From positions 11,553-75,552 of the forward strand of contig NZ_JONR01000028.1 of the NCBI RefSeq assembly GCF_000711955.1: a DNA stretch of 64,000 bases. The letters run 5' to 3'. The notes beneath the pieces were generated by a model that saw only the letters and a list, made by a program, of their open reading frames with translations, did no database searches and was not told the origin of the DNA. Origin of the DNA: Nevskia soli DSM 19509 (lineage in GTDB: Bacteria; Pseudomonadota; Gammaproteobacteria; Nevskiales; Nevskiaceae). How positions within the stretch are numbered: the first letter of the stretch is position 1; each line of letters starts with the position of its first letter. The position numbers and the translations under genes were made by a program. Shown here piece after piece: positions 17,525-27,068 of the stretch.

Positions 17525-18607
17525 ATGGCGCCCTCAATTAAAGCAGCCGCGATACTTTTCAGCTCTCTCGTCGTCATCGGATGTAGCCACAAGGAACCGG
17601 ATGCGCGGCTGAAAACACCGCTAGTTCGTGTTGCAATGGTCGGTGAAACGACCCAGCCAGAGCGCGCCTTTACTGGTGTTGTTTCCGCACGCGTACAGAG
17701 CGATCTGGGCTTCCGAATTCCAGGCAAGATCGTTGAGCGTCTAGTTGATACCGGCGACTCCGTCAAGCTCGGGCAGCCACTCATGCGGATTGACCGCACA
17801 GATTTGTCGCTGGCTACTGCGGCGCGCGCAGCAGCTGTGGCAGCAGCCCAAGCTCGAGCCTTGCAAACAGCCGCAGATGAACTGCGTTATCGAGGACTGG
17901 TTGACCAAGGTGCGGTTTCTGCCTCGGCCTACGATCTAACCAAGGCCGCTGCGCTTTCCGCCAAAGCGGAGTTGGACGCCGCACGGGCTCAGAATGATGT
18001 CTCGAAAAACGAAGCAAGTTACTCGGTACTTTGTGCGGACTCTGACGGTGTGGTTGTCGAGACATTGGCGGAGCCTGGTCAAGTTGTGGCTGCGGGGCAG
18101 ACAGTTATTAAGCTCGCGCATGCCGGGCCTCGGGAGGCGACAATCAGTCTTCCCGAAACACTTCGTCCGGCGATCGGCTCTGTTGCGCGCGCCAGCCTTT
18201 ATAACGGCTCTGGGGCCATGGGAACTGCGAAACTAAGGCAGTTGTCTAGCTCCGCAGATGTGCGTACGCGGACATTTGATGCACGCTACGTACTTGAAGG
18301 CGCTGCGGCAAATTCGCCACTCGGAAGCACGGTCACCATCCTGCTCGCTGATGCGCGCGAAGGATCGTCGACAATCGTCCCATTGAGCGCAATATACGAC
18401 GTCGGCAGAGGACCCGGGGTATGGATCGTTGGTGGGGATGCGTCCCGGGTTTCCTGGCGGCCGGTCACGTTGGCGGCGGTCGGCACCGAAACTGCGACCC
18501 TATCTTCCGGTCTAGGCCGTGGCGATCGCTTTGTCACACTCGGCGCGCATTTGTTGCACGAGGGAGACAGCGTGCGCATAGCGGGCTCGGACGGTGCAGC
18601 AAAATGA
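17525..18607 (+). CDS. RND efflux periplasmic adaptor (membrane fusion lipoprotein)
   Basis: 360-aa HlyD/AcrA-type adaptor. Lipoprotein signal with lipobox VIGC (Cys20). The biotinyl-lipoyl half FRIPGKIVERLVDTGDSVKLGQPLMRID is followed by an Ala-rich coiled-coil hairpin, then the second lipoyl half VVVETLAEPGQVVAAGQTVIKLA, then beta-barrel and membrane-proximal domains. Its stop overlaps the permease start (ATGA, 18604-18607), so the two are translationally coupled. Confidence 0.92.
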   Translation: MAPSIKAAAILFSSLVVIGCSHKEPDARLKTPLVRVAMVGETTQPERAFTGVVSARVQSDLGFRIPGKIVERLVDTGDSVKLGQPLMRIDRTDLSLATAARAAAVAAAQARALQTAADELRYRGLVDQGAVSASAYDLTKAAALSAKAELDAARAQNDVSKNEASYSVLCADSDGVVVETLAEPGQVVAAGQTVIKLAHAGPREATISLPETLRPAIGSVARASLYNGSGAMGTAKLRQLSSSADVRTRTFDARYVLEGAAANSPLGSTVTILLADAREGSSTIVPLSAIYDVGRGPGVWIVGGDASRVSWRPVTLAAVGTETATLSSGLGRGDRFVTLGAHLLHEGDSVRIAGSDGAAK

Positions 18608-21600
18608 GTGGCTTCAATATTTCGGCTTTGGCAGTTCGCGAGCGATCGGTTGCGCTATTCCTGATCATTGCCATATCAGTTTCTGGAATTTTCGCATTCC
18701 GTAATCTTGGCCGCGCGGAAGATCCAAATTTCACGATCAAGGTTCTAACCATCATCTCCGCCTGGCCTGGCGCAACTGCTGAGGAAATGCAGGATCAGAT
18801 TGCTGAGCCACTCGAAAAACGGCTGCAGGAACTCAAGTGGTATGACCGAACAGAAACGTTCACACGCCCAGGGCTGGCATTCATCACGCTCACACTGAAG
18901 GATTCCACTCCGCCGGGTGAGGTCCCGGAGGAGTTCTATCAGGCTCGCAAGAAGCTTGGGGATGAAGCTCTGAAGCTTCCGCACGGTGCTTTGGGTCCAT
19001 TCATCAACGATGAATATGCCGATGTCTCATTCGCCCTTTACGCACTGAAAGCTAAGGGTGAGCCTCAGAGATTGTTGGTGCGTGAGGCGGAACTACTTCG
19101 ACAACGCTTATTGCAGGTTCCGGGAGTGAAGAAGGTCAACATAATTGGAGAGCGGCCGGAGAAGATCTTTGTCGAGTTCTCTTATGCGCACCTGGCAACA
19201 CTTGGAGTCTCGGCACGCGACATTTTCGCGGCATTGGACAACGAGAATGCCGTCACGCCAGCCGGCTCTATTGAAACGGTTGGTCCACAGATAGTCGTGC
19301 GTCTGGATGGTGCCCTTGATGATCTTCAAAAGATCCGCGATACGCCAATTGTGGCTGCGGGGCGCACGTTGAAATTGTCAGATATCGCAGACGTCAAGCG
19401 CGGCTACGAAGATCCGCCGACATTCCTGATCCGCAATCAGGGAGAGCCGGCGCTTGAACTCGGCGTGGTCATGAAGGAACGCTACAACGGTTTGCAACTC
19501 GGCAAAGATTTGGAGAAGGAAGCCGCGGCGATCGTGGCAGACATGCCCTTAGGCCTAAGCTTTACTAAAATCACCGACCAGGCCGTAAACATCAAAGAGG
19601 CCTATAACGAATTCATGCTGAAGTTCTTCGTAGCCCTTGCCGTAGTTATTGCAGTTAGCCTGATCAGTATGGGATGGCGCGTTGGAATAGTCGTGGCATT
19701 GGCTGTGCCACTGACGTTGGCAGGCGTCTTCGTCATTATGCTGGCAACCGGCCGAGACTTTGATCGCATCACGCTAGGCGCACTTATCCTATCCCTCGGC
19801 TTATTGGTGGACGACGCAATCATTATCATTGAGACGATGGTTGTGAAGATGGAAGAGGGAAGGGATCGCATTTTTGCGTCTACCTATGCATGGAGCCACA
19901 CGGCGGCACCGATGCTTGCTGGTACTTTGGTGACTGCGATCGGCCTGATGCCCGTTGGCTTTGCTAAATCCGGTGCGGGCGAATACGCCGGTAATATATT
20001 TTGGGTGGTGAGCTTCGCGTTGCTGACATCCTGGGTCGTTGCCGTCGCATTTACGCCATACCTCGGTGTTGTGCTCTTGCCGAGCATTAAACCGATTGAA
20101 GGTGGGCACGCGGGCATCTATGGCACACCGAATTATCGCCGACTGCGTTCGATAATCGGTGGAGCCGTACGACATAAGAAGATGGTGGTGGCCATCGTCG
20201 TAGCGGCGTTTTTTGGTGCCTTCGTGTTACTCGGTCTGGTCAAGAAGCAGTTTTTCCCGGTCTCCGATCGTCCTGAGGTACTGATCGAAGTCCAGATGCC
20301 GGAAGGGACAAGCATCGAGGAGACGTCCTCCGCCGTCTCGAAGGTCGAGACGTGGCTCAAGAACCAGCCTGAAGCCACTATTGTCACGAGCTACATTGGT
20401 CAGGGGGCACCGCGCTTCTATCTTGCGATCTCGCCGGAGCTACCGGATCCCGCATTCGCGAAGATCGTCGTTCTCACTTCAGACGAAAAAGCTCGGGAAG
20501 CGCTCAAGAGAAAGGTCCGCGAAGCAGTAGCAGAAGGATTCGTACCGGAAGCGCGTATTCGCGCTACTCAAATTGTGTTCGGGCCGTACTCGCCATTTCC
20601 GGTCGCGTTTCGAGTGATGGGGCCGGACGAGGATCGCGTGCGCGGACTCGCTGAGCAAGTGCGCGCAGTTATGTTGAAGAACTCGTCGTTGCGGCAAGTG
20701 AATACGGATTGGACAGAACGTGTTCCCGTCGTTCACTTTGTGCTAGATCAGGATCGACTTCGGTCGATCGGACTCAGTTCGCACGATGCATCGGAGCAGC
20801 TTCAGTTTCTGCTAACCGGCGTGCCCGTGACCCAGGTGCGCGAGGACATACGCTCTGTAGAAGTGGTCGCGCGCAGCGCCGGAACCGAACGACTCGATCC
20901 TCTGAAGTTGAGTGCATTCAGTCTGGCCGGGACGGATGGTCAAAATGTCCCGCTAGATCAGATTGGTCGCAGTGAAATTCGTATGGAAGACCCCATTCTT
21001 CACCGCCGTGATCGACTTACAACCATTACCGTCCGCGGTGATATAGGTGAGGAGTTTCAACCACCCGACATCTCGTTGCAGGTCATAAAGCAAATCCAGC
21101 CGATTGTCGATAGGTTACCATCTGGTTACCGTATTGAAGCGGCGGCCGCACTTGAAGAAGCAGGCAAGGCGAACGTCGCTCTAGCAGCTGTCTTTCCTGT
21201 CATGATCATTTTGATGATGATTGTGATCGTGTTTCAGGTTCGTTCGATGATTGCTATGGTAATGGTGCTTCTCACGGCGCCACTCGCGCTAGTAGGCGTT
21301 GCGCCGACATTACTGCTGTTTCATCAGCCATTCGGGTTTAATACCATCATCGGATTGATTGGGCTGGCCGGAATCATCATGCGCAATACCCTGATTCTGA
21401 TTGGCCAGATCCATAGCAATGAGCACGATGGCTTGTCACCCTTTGACGCGGTGGTTGAAGCGACGGTTCAGCGTTCACGCCCGGTGCTACTGACCGCACT
21501 GGCCGCTGTGCTCGCCTTTATCCCCCTTACGTTCTCGGTATTTTGGGGCTCGCTAGCGTTCACCTTAATAGGTGGGACCATTGGCGGGACGATATTGACG

Positions 21601-21669
21601 CTGGTGTTTCTCCCGGCTTTATATGCTATTTGGTTCAAAATTAGAGCCGAGCCTGCCAGTAAGTACTAG
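18604..21669 (+). CDS. RND multidrug efflux permease (AcrB/MdtB-like, HAE1 family)
   Basis: 1021-aa inner-membrane proton-driven pump. The N-terminal transmembrane helix precedes the first large periplasmic domain (NLGRAEDPNFTIK...). The TM4 proton-relay segment LSLGLLVDDAIIIIETM has the adjacent Asp pair, and a second half repeats this topology (LIGLAGIIMRNTLILIGQI, where Arg-Asn replaces the usual residues). Start is ATG 18604, coupled to the adaptor. The frame is open upstream only as a shadow of the adaptor gene. Completes a tripartite pump with the lipoproteins at 15290 and 17525. Substrates unknown. Confidence 0.94.
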   Translation: MSGFNISALAVRERSVALFLIIAISVSGIFAFRNLGRAEDPNFTIKVLTIISAWPGATAEEMQDQIAEPLEKRLQELKWYDRTETFTRPGLAFITLTLKDSTPPGEVPEEFYQARKKLGDEALKLPHGALGPFINDEYADVSFALYALKAKGEPQRLLVREAELLRQRLLQVPGVKKVNIIGERPEKIFVEFSYAHLATLGVSARDIFAALDNENAVTPAGSIETVGPQIVVRLDGALDDLQKIRDTPIVAAGRTLKLSDIADVKRGYEDPPTFLIRNQGEPALELGVVMKERYNGLQLGKDLEKEAAAIVADMPLGLSFTKITDQAVNIKEAYNEFMLKFFVALAVVIAVSLISMGWRVGIVVALAVPLTLAGVFVIMLATGRDFDRITLGALILSLGLLVDDAIIIIETMVVKMEEGRDRIFASTYAWSHTAAPMLAGTLVTAIGLMPVGFAKSGAGEYAGNIFWVVSFALLTSWVVAVAFTPYLGVVLLPSIKPIEGGHAGIYGTPNYRRLRSIIGGAVRHKKMVVAIVVAAFFGAFVLLGLVKKQFFPVSDRPEVLIEVQMPEGTSIEETSSAVSKVETWLKNQPEATIVTSYIGQGAPRFYLAISPELPDPAFAKIVVLTSDEKAREALKRKVREAVAEGFVPEARIRATQIVFGPYSPFPVAFRVMGPDEDRVRGLAEQVRAVMLKNSSLRQVNTDWTERVPVVHFVLDQDRLRSIGLSSHDASEQLQFLLTGVPVTQVREDIRSVEVVARSAGTERLDPLKLSAFSLAGTDGQNVPLDQIGRSEIRMEDPILHRRDRLTTITVRGDIGEEFQPPDISLQVIKQIQPIVDRLPSGYRIEAAAALEEAGKANVALAAVFPVMIILMMIVIVFQVRSMIAMVMVLLTAPLALVGVAPTLLLFHQPFGFNTIIGLIGLAGIIMRNTLILIGQIHSNEHDGLSPFDAVVEATVQRSRPVLLTALAAVLAFIPLTFSVFWGSLAFTLIGGTIGGTILTLVFLPALYAIWFKIRAEPASKY

Positions 21670-22116
21670 TCCACAATGTCGGCATAGTGGTTCAGCATGG
21701 AGTTCTGAGCCTAATCTGTTTCAAATCGGTTGATTGACCGTCGCTCAAGCGCACGTATTAGCATTTCTATCGATAGAGCCAACGACTTTGATATCCGATG
21801 CCGTGAGGGGCGGACCAGCGCGGCATAACGTTCGTCTTCTCCGGCCTTAGGCTCGCCTTGTTCGGCGATGAAGTAGAGTTGAAGTCGGTATCGAATATAG
21901 AATGACGCCGCCCCTGATGCTGTAGTAGGTGATGTCTGCCACGGTTCGTGGAATAGTTTTACCGACAAGTAAGGTTGCGCCAATGCAGGTGGTTACGTGC
22001 AGCCATTGCGCCCGTTGGAGTCTCTGCAGCAAGCGCAAGTCTTATCTGGTCGAGTAATGGAACTCCAGCTGCTGCGAACCGCGGCCATCGTTGGCTGAGA
22101 TGCTTGGCATCGCCTT
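21670..22116. other. Intergenic, nothing recognised
   Basis: About 450 bp between the convergent pump permease and enoyl-CoA hydratase genes. No supported frame, and no hairpin with a clear U-run. Confidence 0.55.
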
Positions 22117-22992
22117 TTAACCAGTCGGCGCCTTCGGTCCGCGATTCGCGCTTGCCATCGTCGCTGCATCCATTCCGCCCAAGGTATTGCCGGTCACAAG
22201 AGTGTTCTGAGCATGAGCGAAATGATGCATATGGAAGGTGGCATCCATCGCTGTTCTCTTCCCTCGTAGATCTTCGGCATGATTGATTGCCTGCTTGGTT
22301 AACCAGAGTCCGAGACCAGGCTTACCTGCGAGATTGGAGGCGACATCGATTGTCTCCTGCTCGAGCCGGTCCCGCGCGACACAACGATTCACCATCCCGA
22401 AGCTATAGGCTCGTTCCGCCGACATCCGTTCGCCTAGCATCAGAAACCCCTTTGCCACACGCGGCGGCAGCTCGAAGGGGTGGGCGAAATATTCGACCCC
22501 TGGTATACCCATGAGCTGAACAGGATCTTGGAAGAACGCATCCTTAGACGCGACGATTAGATCGCATACCCAGGCCAGCATCAACCCTCCGGCAATGCAG
22601 GCGCCATGGACCATTGCAATTGTCGGCTTCGGAATGTCGCGCCAGCGCCGGCACATGCCCAGATAGACCTCCTGTTCACGGGTATACAGCAGTTCGGCGG
22701 CGGGCTTGCCCGTGTGATCCGGTAGCAGGTGGTTGCGATCGAATATCCGCTGCACGTCGCGGCCAGGGCTACCGATGTCATGCCCAGCGGAGAAGTGCTT
22801 TCCAAGACCGGTGAGCACGATCACCTTGATGGTCTCGTCATCGACCGCTCGCTTGAATGCGGCGTCCAGCGCATAGGTCATCTGGCTGTTTTGCGCATTG
22901 TGGAAACGCGGTCGGTTCATGGTGACCCAGGCAATAGGTCCATCGACGTGATAGAGCACTGGTTCTTCGGTTTCGTATTGGGGTGCATTCAT
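22117..22992 (-). CDS. Enoyl-CoA hydratase/isomerase (crotonase family)
   Basis: 291-aa crotonase with the oxyanion-hole segments GKHFSAGHDIGSP and MVHGACIAGGLMLAWVCDLIVAS. In place of the usual PE pair it reads FFQDPVQLMGIPGVEYFAHPFEL, which is characteristic of a distinct subgroup (longer, ~290 aa, ending near HHFAHAQNTLVTGNTLGGMD). The classical Glu acid/base is therefore not in its usual place, and true hydratase activity is uncertain. Stands alone on the minus strand between the pump and the envelope block. Start ATG 22992. Confidence 0.9.
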   Translation of the reverse strand: MNAPQYETEEPVLYHVDGPIAWVTMNRPRFHNAQNSQMTYALDAAFKRAVDDETIKVIVLTGLGKHFSAGHDIGSPGRDVQRIFDRNHLLPDHTGKPAAELLYTREQEVYLGMCRRWRDIPKPTIAMVHGACIAGGLMLAWVCDLIVASKDAFFQDPVQLMGIPGVEYFAHPFELPPRVAKGFLMLGERMSAERAYSFGMVNRCVARDRLEQETIDVASNLAGKPGLGLWLTKQAINHAEDLRGKRTAMDATFHMHHFAHAQNTLVTGNTLGGMDAATMASANRGPKAPTG

Positions 22993-23317
22993 GTGCGATC
23001 GCCTGTGTGGACCATTTTTAATCCTTCTCAGGATCCGGATGCTGAGGCATCGATTCTAAGTACAAGCGCGTTACGCCGAATCGTCCAATCGCACGAACCA
23101 TGCGGACCGCACGCGCCGCGGCTCCATCCTGTGCAACAGGGGACTCAGTAAGGGTCTCGGCGTGTCGATACATAAAATTGATGGAAGGCATAAGTACAAT
23201 TCGTTTTATTTACTCAATTCATCGGGCTAAAGTCGGACGCCGGTGGGTATGACGAAGGACATTTCAGAGATTGCGCGCCCCCGGAAGAGCACTACAAGAA
23301 GATACGAGGAGCTCGGG
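22993..23317. other. Divergent intergenic/promoter region
   Basis: 325 bp between divergent enoyl-CoA hydratase and transglycosylase genes. An AT-rich patch near 23165-23222 could hold a promoter for the rightward genes. No clear dyad is present. Confidence 0.45.
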
Positions 23318-24157
23318 ATGAGGTTGAGGATCCGTCGACATGACGGTCACGGCGGCTTTGCTCGCTTCGCATTCCTATGCGCAGCCGGAGCTTGGTACAC
23401 CGTTTGCTCGTTACCTGGCGTCGCCGCCCCAATCAGGTCCGAGCCGCGTACGGGTGCTCGCGCCGCCGTCATCCTCACGCAAGAAGAACGCCCGCGACCC
23501 CCGCTGGTGACGATGATCTCCGCCGGTTTCGAGCACCGCGACTTCGCCTATGAGGGGCGGTACGGCTTACGTGAAGCGCAAACCGTACAACTGCTGGGGG
23601 GGCCGTGTACGGCGCGGATGTATCAATTGGCGTGGGAGGCCGCCGAACTATTGCATGTAGCGCCCCCCATGGTAGCGGCGGTGATCGAGGCGGAGTCGGG
23701 TTGCCGCGGAGAGGCAGTCTCGTCCGCCGGGGCGCGCGGTCTGATGCAGTTGATTCCCGAGTACGGTGGTCGTGAAGCCTACCGCTACCTACATGGTAGG
23801 GATCGGCAACCGACCCAGGCGGATCTCCATGATCCCCGCATCAACATTCAGCTGGGCGTCTCCTACATTGGAGCCCTCCAAGGGCACTACTACTTCGTTA
23901 ACTCGCAATTGGCGCGCGGGGTTCTGGCCGTGGCTGCATACAACTGTGGCCCCGACGCGGTGGATCGTCGACTCCCGTTCAAGCGCGCGCAAACCTGGGA
24001 CGCCTCTGAAGCGATGGAGTGGGTGCTTGGCAATACCCCAGCTGAAACCCGCAATTATGTTGGCACCGTGCTGCGCAAGGCGTCGATCTATGACCGGGCG
24101 ATTAAGGCAATGCACATGAGCAGTGAGCGGCAGGTCAGGACGCTGGCCCTGCCTTAA
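23318..24157 (+). CDS. Lytic transglycosylase, SLT-domain
   Basis: 279-aa peptidoglycan-cleaving enzyme with an N-terminal hydrophobic segment (FARFAFLCAAGAWYTVCSLPGVAA) acting as signal peptide or anchor. In the C-terminal SLT domain the catalytic Glu is in AVIEAESGCRGEAVSSAGARGLMQLIP, and VAAYNCGP and TRNYVGTVL are the conserved later motifs. ATG 23318 with GAGGAG upstream is preferred to the frame's ATG at 23243. It is followed 44 bp later by a membrane-anchored protein and then an OmpA-like protein. Genes that open and bind the cell wall thus stand at the head of the envelope block. Confidence 0.88.
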   Translation: MRLRIRRHDGHGGFARFAFLCAAGAWYTVCSLPGVAAPIRSEPRTGARAAVILTQEERPRPPLVTMISAGFEHRDFAYEGRYGLREAQTVQLLGGPCTARMYQLAWEAAELLHVAPPMVAAVIEAESGCRGEAVSSAGARGLMQLIPEYGGREAYRYLHGRDRQPTQADLHDPRINIQLGVSYIGALQGHYYFVNSQLARGVLAVAAYNCGPDAVDRRLPFKRAQTWDASEAMEWVLGNTPAETRNYVGTVLRKASIYDRAIKAMHMSSERQVRTLALP

Positions 24158-24201
24158 TCGGTAGCCGTTAGCGGATAACCAAGAACCTCAGGATATTAGT
24201 G

Positions 24202-25275
24202 ATGAAACGTCTTCACCTCGGCATGGTGGCAACCGTGATCGTATTGACGGGGCTAGGCACCTACTACGTGTATCAGTACGAGTATGGCGATGCAGCCTTA
24301 GCCGCGGCGACCGCGAGCGCGTTGGGGAGCGCGGCGGAATCGGCTGCCAAAGCGGACGACGAGAGTGCGAATAAGCCACCGGTAAGCCGCGTCGCCCAGA
24401 CTGTGCCGACCTGGCCTAGCGACAAACATCCCGTCAGTGGACAAGCCGAAGTGGTGTCGGCTGTGGAAGCTATGCCCCCGCATGGGGAGGGCGAGGGCGC
24501 GCTGGCACCGACGGCCGAGCAGAGTCCGACTCAACCGGCTGCTCTTGCGTCGGAGGTGGCAGCTGGCCAGGAGTCGGCGCCGCAACTTCCTGCTCAACGC
24601 GACTCGGTTAGGGATGAGGGGGCAGCCCCCGAATACAATTCCGCCGACTCGCGCACCGCGCAAACAACTCTATTGGCTTCCGGTAGCGAGCACCCCGCCA
24701 AGGCGCCGGTAAACGAGACCCAAGCTTCAAATGAAGGCCGCAGCATCGGTGCCGAGCAACCGCCATCCGCCACGGCCGAAGCAGATTCTTCGGTCGCAGA
24801 ACCGCCTGTAGCCACCCAGGAGGCGCCTGCCGAGAGGCAGAAGTCATTGAAAGCGCCCAGCGCCGCAAAGGTGAAGCCAGTCCAGAAGGAAGGTGATGAG
24901 AAGGCGGCCCTCAACACCATGAAAGCCGCAAGCGCGGTTGGTCGGCCATTCGACGCCGCGGCTTCTTGGTGGCCGGCCGTCGGGCGCGATAGCGCGAAGC
25001 TCTCTCTGGTCTACGCCGGCGAAGCTGCATTCGACAAGGCGATCGTCCTTCTTTTTTCCAGAACCGTGTCTCCCGGTGCCGGAGGCCAGATCCGAATGCT
25101 GGACGGCTCTGGCAAGGTTGTAACGGGCAATTGGTCGGTGAGCCCGAAGAACCCACAGATGCTGATCTGCAAGGTTCCGCCGGGGCGCTACCTCGTTTCT
25201 ATCGCGGCGGAGCTTTCCGATTCCGCCGGCGAGAAGCTCGGCAACAGCCTGCAAGGTCCAGTGTACGTCCACTGA
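24202..25275 (+). CDS. Membrane-anchored periplasmic protein with long low-complexity linker, unknown function
   Basis: 357 aa. An N-terminal transmembrane helix (GMVATVIVLTGLGTYYVYQY) is followed by about 220 residues rich in Ala, Glu, Pro, Ser and Gln, predicted disordered. A compact C-terminal domain of ~110 residues starts at AAASWWPAVGRDSAKLSLVYAGEAAF. It has alternating beta-like strands (FDKAIVLLFSRTV, QIRMLDGSGKVVTGNWSVS, LICKVPPGRYLVSIAAELSDSAG), suggesting an Ig-like/CopC-like fold. No known family is recognised. The linker is long enough to cross the periplasm. Position between SLT and OmpA-type genes suggests a wall-spanning role. Confidence 0.75.
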   Translation: MKRLHLGMVATVIVLTGLGTYYVYQYEYGDAALAAATASALGSAAESAAKADDESANKPPVSRVAQTVPTWPSDKHPVSGQAEVVSAVEAMPPHGEGEGALAPTAEQSPTQPAALASEVAAGQESAPQLPAQRDSVRDEGAAPEYNSADSRTAQTTLLASGSEHPAKAPVNETQASNEGRSIGAEQPPSATAEADSSVAEPPVATQEAPAERQKSLKAPSAAKVKPVQKEGDEKAALNTMKAASAVGRPFDAAASWWPAVGRDSAKLSLVYAGEAAFDKAIVLLFSRTVSPGAGGQIRMLDGSGKVVTGNWSVSPKNPQMLICKVPPGRYLVSIAAELSDSAGEKLGNSLQGPVYVH

Positions 25276-25378
25276 CACACCAACGAATTCGATCGGAGTA
25301 GCGCGACACCGGGACCGGCGTGCATCGCGGCCCTAGTGTAGTTGAAAACCTGTTTTAACCGGAGGGGAGTTATCAGAC

Positions 25379-26698
25379 ATGAGAAGGACTTTGCAATACC
25401 GACTGCTGCTCGCGGCGCTGATCACGCTGCTTAGCACCGCAGTCAGAGCTCAAGACGAGGAGCCGGTTCTCGACACGCGCATCTACGTCGCGCCTATGGC
25501 ATCCATGGCAATCAGCCGCCATGATCGTAGTGATACGGATGCTATCGGCGGCGGACTGGCCATCGGCAAGACCATCATGCCGCACTTAACCCTCGAGTTG
25601 CGTGGCGACTACCTTCGTTATCACGGCGAGTCCGAGACGGTGTCTGGCACTGGCTTACTCTGCGGCCTGCTGTCGAGCTGCCCCGACCAGAACGTCCGCA
25701 GCCCGAGCACACACGTGTACGGTGGCGGCCTCGGCGTGAATGGCTACGTGCTATCGACCAACAGCGGCGTCTATGTGCATGGGGATGCTGAAGCTGGCAG
25801 CCGCTTCGTCTATAACGCAGGCATTGGCCTCGATTACCCCCTATGGGATCACGCCCTTTACATCCGCGGTGAGCTTCTTTATCACCACGAAGCAGATTTC
25901 ACCCCCGAGCCCCTGTTCCATCTGGGCGTGAGAATTCCTTTCGGCCAGACTCAGAAGCCCGCCGAGCCCCTGCCGGAAGCGCCGGTCGAGGTGGTTCCAG
26001 TGGAGAGTCCGCCACCGCCTGCCGATGCTGCTCCTGCTACGGAAGCCCCCCCGCCTGCGGCTACGACGTGCCAGCCGCCTTCGCCGGGTCAGCCCATCAG
26101 CCTGGAAGGTTGCAAAACGGGCGACACCCTGGTCCTGCACGGCGTGAATTTCGAGTTCAACAAGTCAGTGCTGACACTCAACGCAAAGACCTTGCTCGAT
26201 CAGGTGGCGGATGCCCTGCTTCAGCGCACCGATATCAAGGTGGAGATCGATGGACACACCGACGGCGTAGGCGGCGTAGCGTACAACCAGCGGCTTTCGG
26301 AAGAGCGCGCCAAGTCCGTGCAGAAATATATCGAAGGACGTGGCATCGCCGCTGATCGCTTGACCGCAAAGGGCTTTGGAAAGTCCATGCCAATCGCCGA
26401 CAACAACACCGACGAGGGTCGTGAGCAGAATCGCCGCGTAGAGCTGCGCGTTACCGATTCCGGAGCGGCGGCGGCACAAGCCCCTGCGGCACCGACCGAT
26501 GCGGTGGCGGCCACATCGCTAGTTCCGACCGACTCGGGTGCCAAAGACCAACCAGGCACCTTAGCTCCCGCAGTCGGTGCGCCTGATTCTGGCGCCGCAC
26601 CGGGCGACGGCGGAAGCGCGTCCGAAACAGGGACTGCGCCGGTGGCACCCGGTGGCGATACGCCAGTCTCTCCGGCTGAAAACTCTGAACCCAAGTAA
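25379..26698 (+). CDS. OmpA-family outer-membrane protein with Pro-rich linker and disordered tail
   Basis: 439 aa. Signal peptide (to about residue 24, VRA|QD). Residues ~30-190 form an eight-strand-like barrel (IYVAPMASMAI, ..., LFHLGVRIPFGQ). A Pro/Ala linker spans 195-240. The OmpA C-terminal peptidoglycan-binding domain spans ~250-360, with the signature HTDGVGGVAYNQRLSEERA whose Asp and Arg bind diaminopimelate. An Ala/Gly/Pro tail of ~80 residues follows, which is unusual. ATG 25379 follows GGAGGGGAG. It is the third gene of the wall-associated trio. Confidence 0.9.
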   Translation: MRRTLQYRLLLAALITLLSTAVRAQDEEPVLDTRIYVAPMASMAISRHDRSDTDAIGGGLAIGKTIMPHLTLELRGDYLRYHGESETVSGTGLLCGLLSSCPDQNVRSPSTHVYGGGLGVNGYVLSTNSGVYVHGDAEAGSRFVYNAGIGLDYPLWDHALYIRGELLYHHEADFTPEPLFHLGVRIPFGQTQKPAEPLPEAPVEVVPVESPPPPADAAPATEAPPPAATTCQPPSPGQPISLEGCKTGDTLVLHGVNFEFNKSVLTLNAKTLLDQVADALLQRTDIKVEIDGHTDGVGGVAYNQRLSEERAKSVQKYIEGRGIAADRLTAKGFGKSMPIADNNTDEGREQNRRVELRVTDSGAAAAQAPAAPTDAVAATSLVPTDSGAKDQPGTLAPAVGAPDSGAAPGDGGSASETGTAPVAPGGDTPVSPAENSEPK

Positions 26699-26828
26699 GC
26701 CATGCACCGGTCAGCCATGCGAGCGCCGTCTTGCGAGATCCTGGCGGTGCTTGCGTGTCCGGAATCATCGGTGCAGAGCTAGGGCATGGCAATATCAAAA
26801 GCACAGTAGCAGCAAAAAGGAGGTTGTG

Positions 26829-27068
26829 GTGGCTGATATCGAAGCGCAGATTCGCGAGATTGTGGTGTTGCACCTGGACGTCAACGAGAAGGAAGTCACG
26901 CTCGATGCCAATTTCGAAGACTTGGGCGCAGACTCTTTGGATGCAACGGAGTTCATCATGGCGCTCGAAGACAAATTCTCGATCAAGATTCCGGATGAGG
27001 ACGCCGAGAAGGTATCGTCACTACGCAATGCCATCGATACGGTCGCCCGCCTTTCCAAGGATGGCTGA
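26829..27068 (+). CDS. Acyl carrier protein (orphan)
   Basis: 79-aa acidic ACP. The phosphopantetheine attachment motif GADSLDATEF puts the modified Ser at residue 36. Helix II-III residues LEDKFSIKIPDEDAEKVSSL are typical of fatty-acid ACPs. The start is GTG 26829, five nt after AAGGAGG. A GTG one codon earlier is too close. There is no fab gene beside it. It lies between an OmpA-like and an MMPL-type RND gene, so it may serve a specialised acyl-transfer system. Its relation to the genome's housekeeping ACP is unknown. Confidence 0.92.
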   Translation: MADIEAQIREIVVLHLDVNEKEVTLDANFEDLGADSLDATEFIMALEDKFSIKIPDEDAEKVSSLRNAIDTVARLSKDG

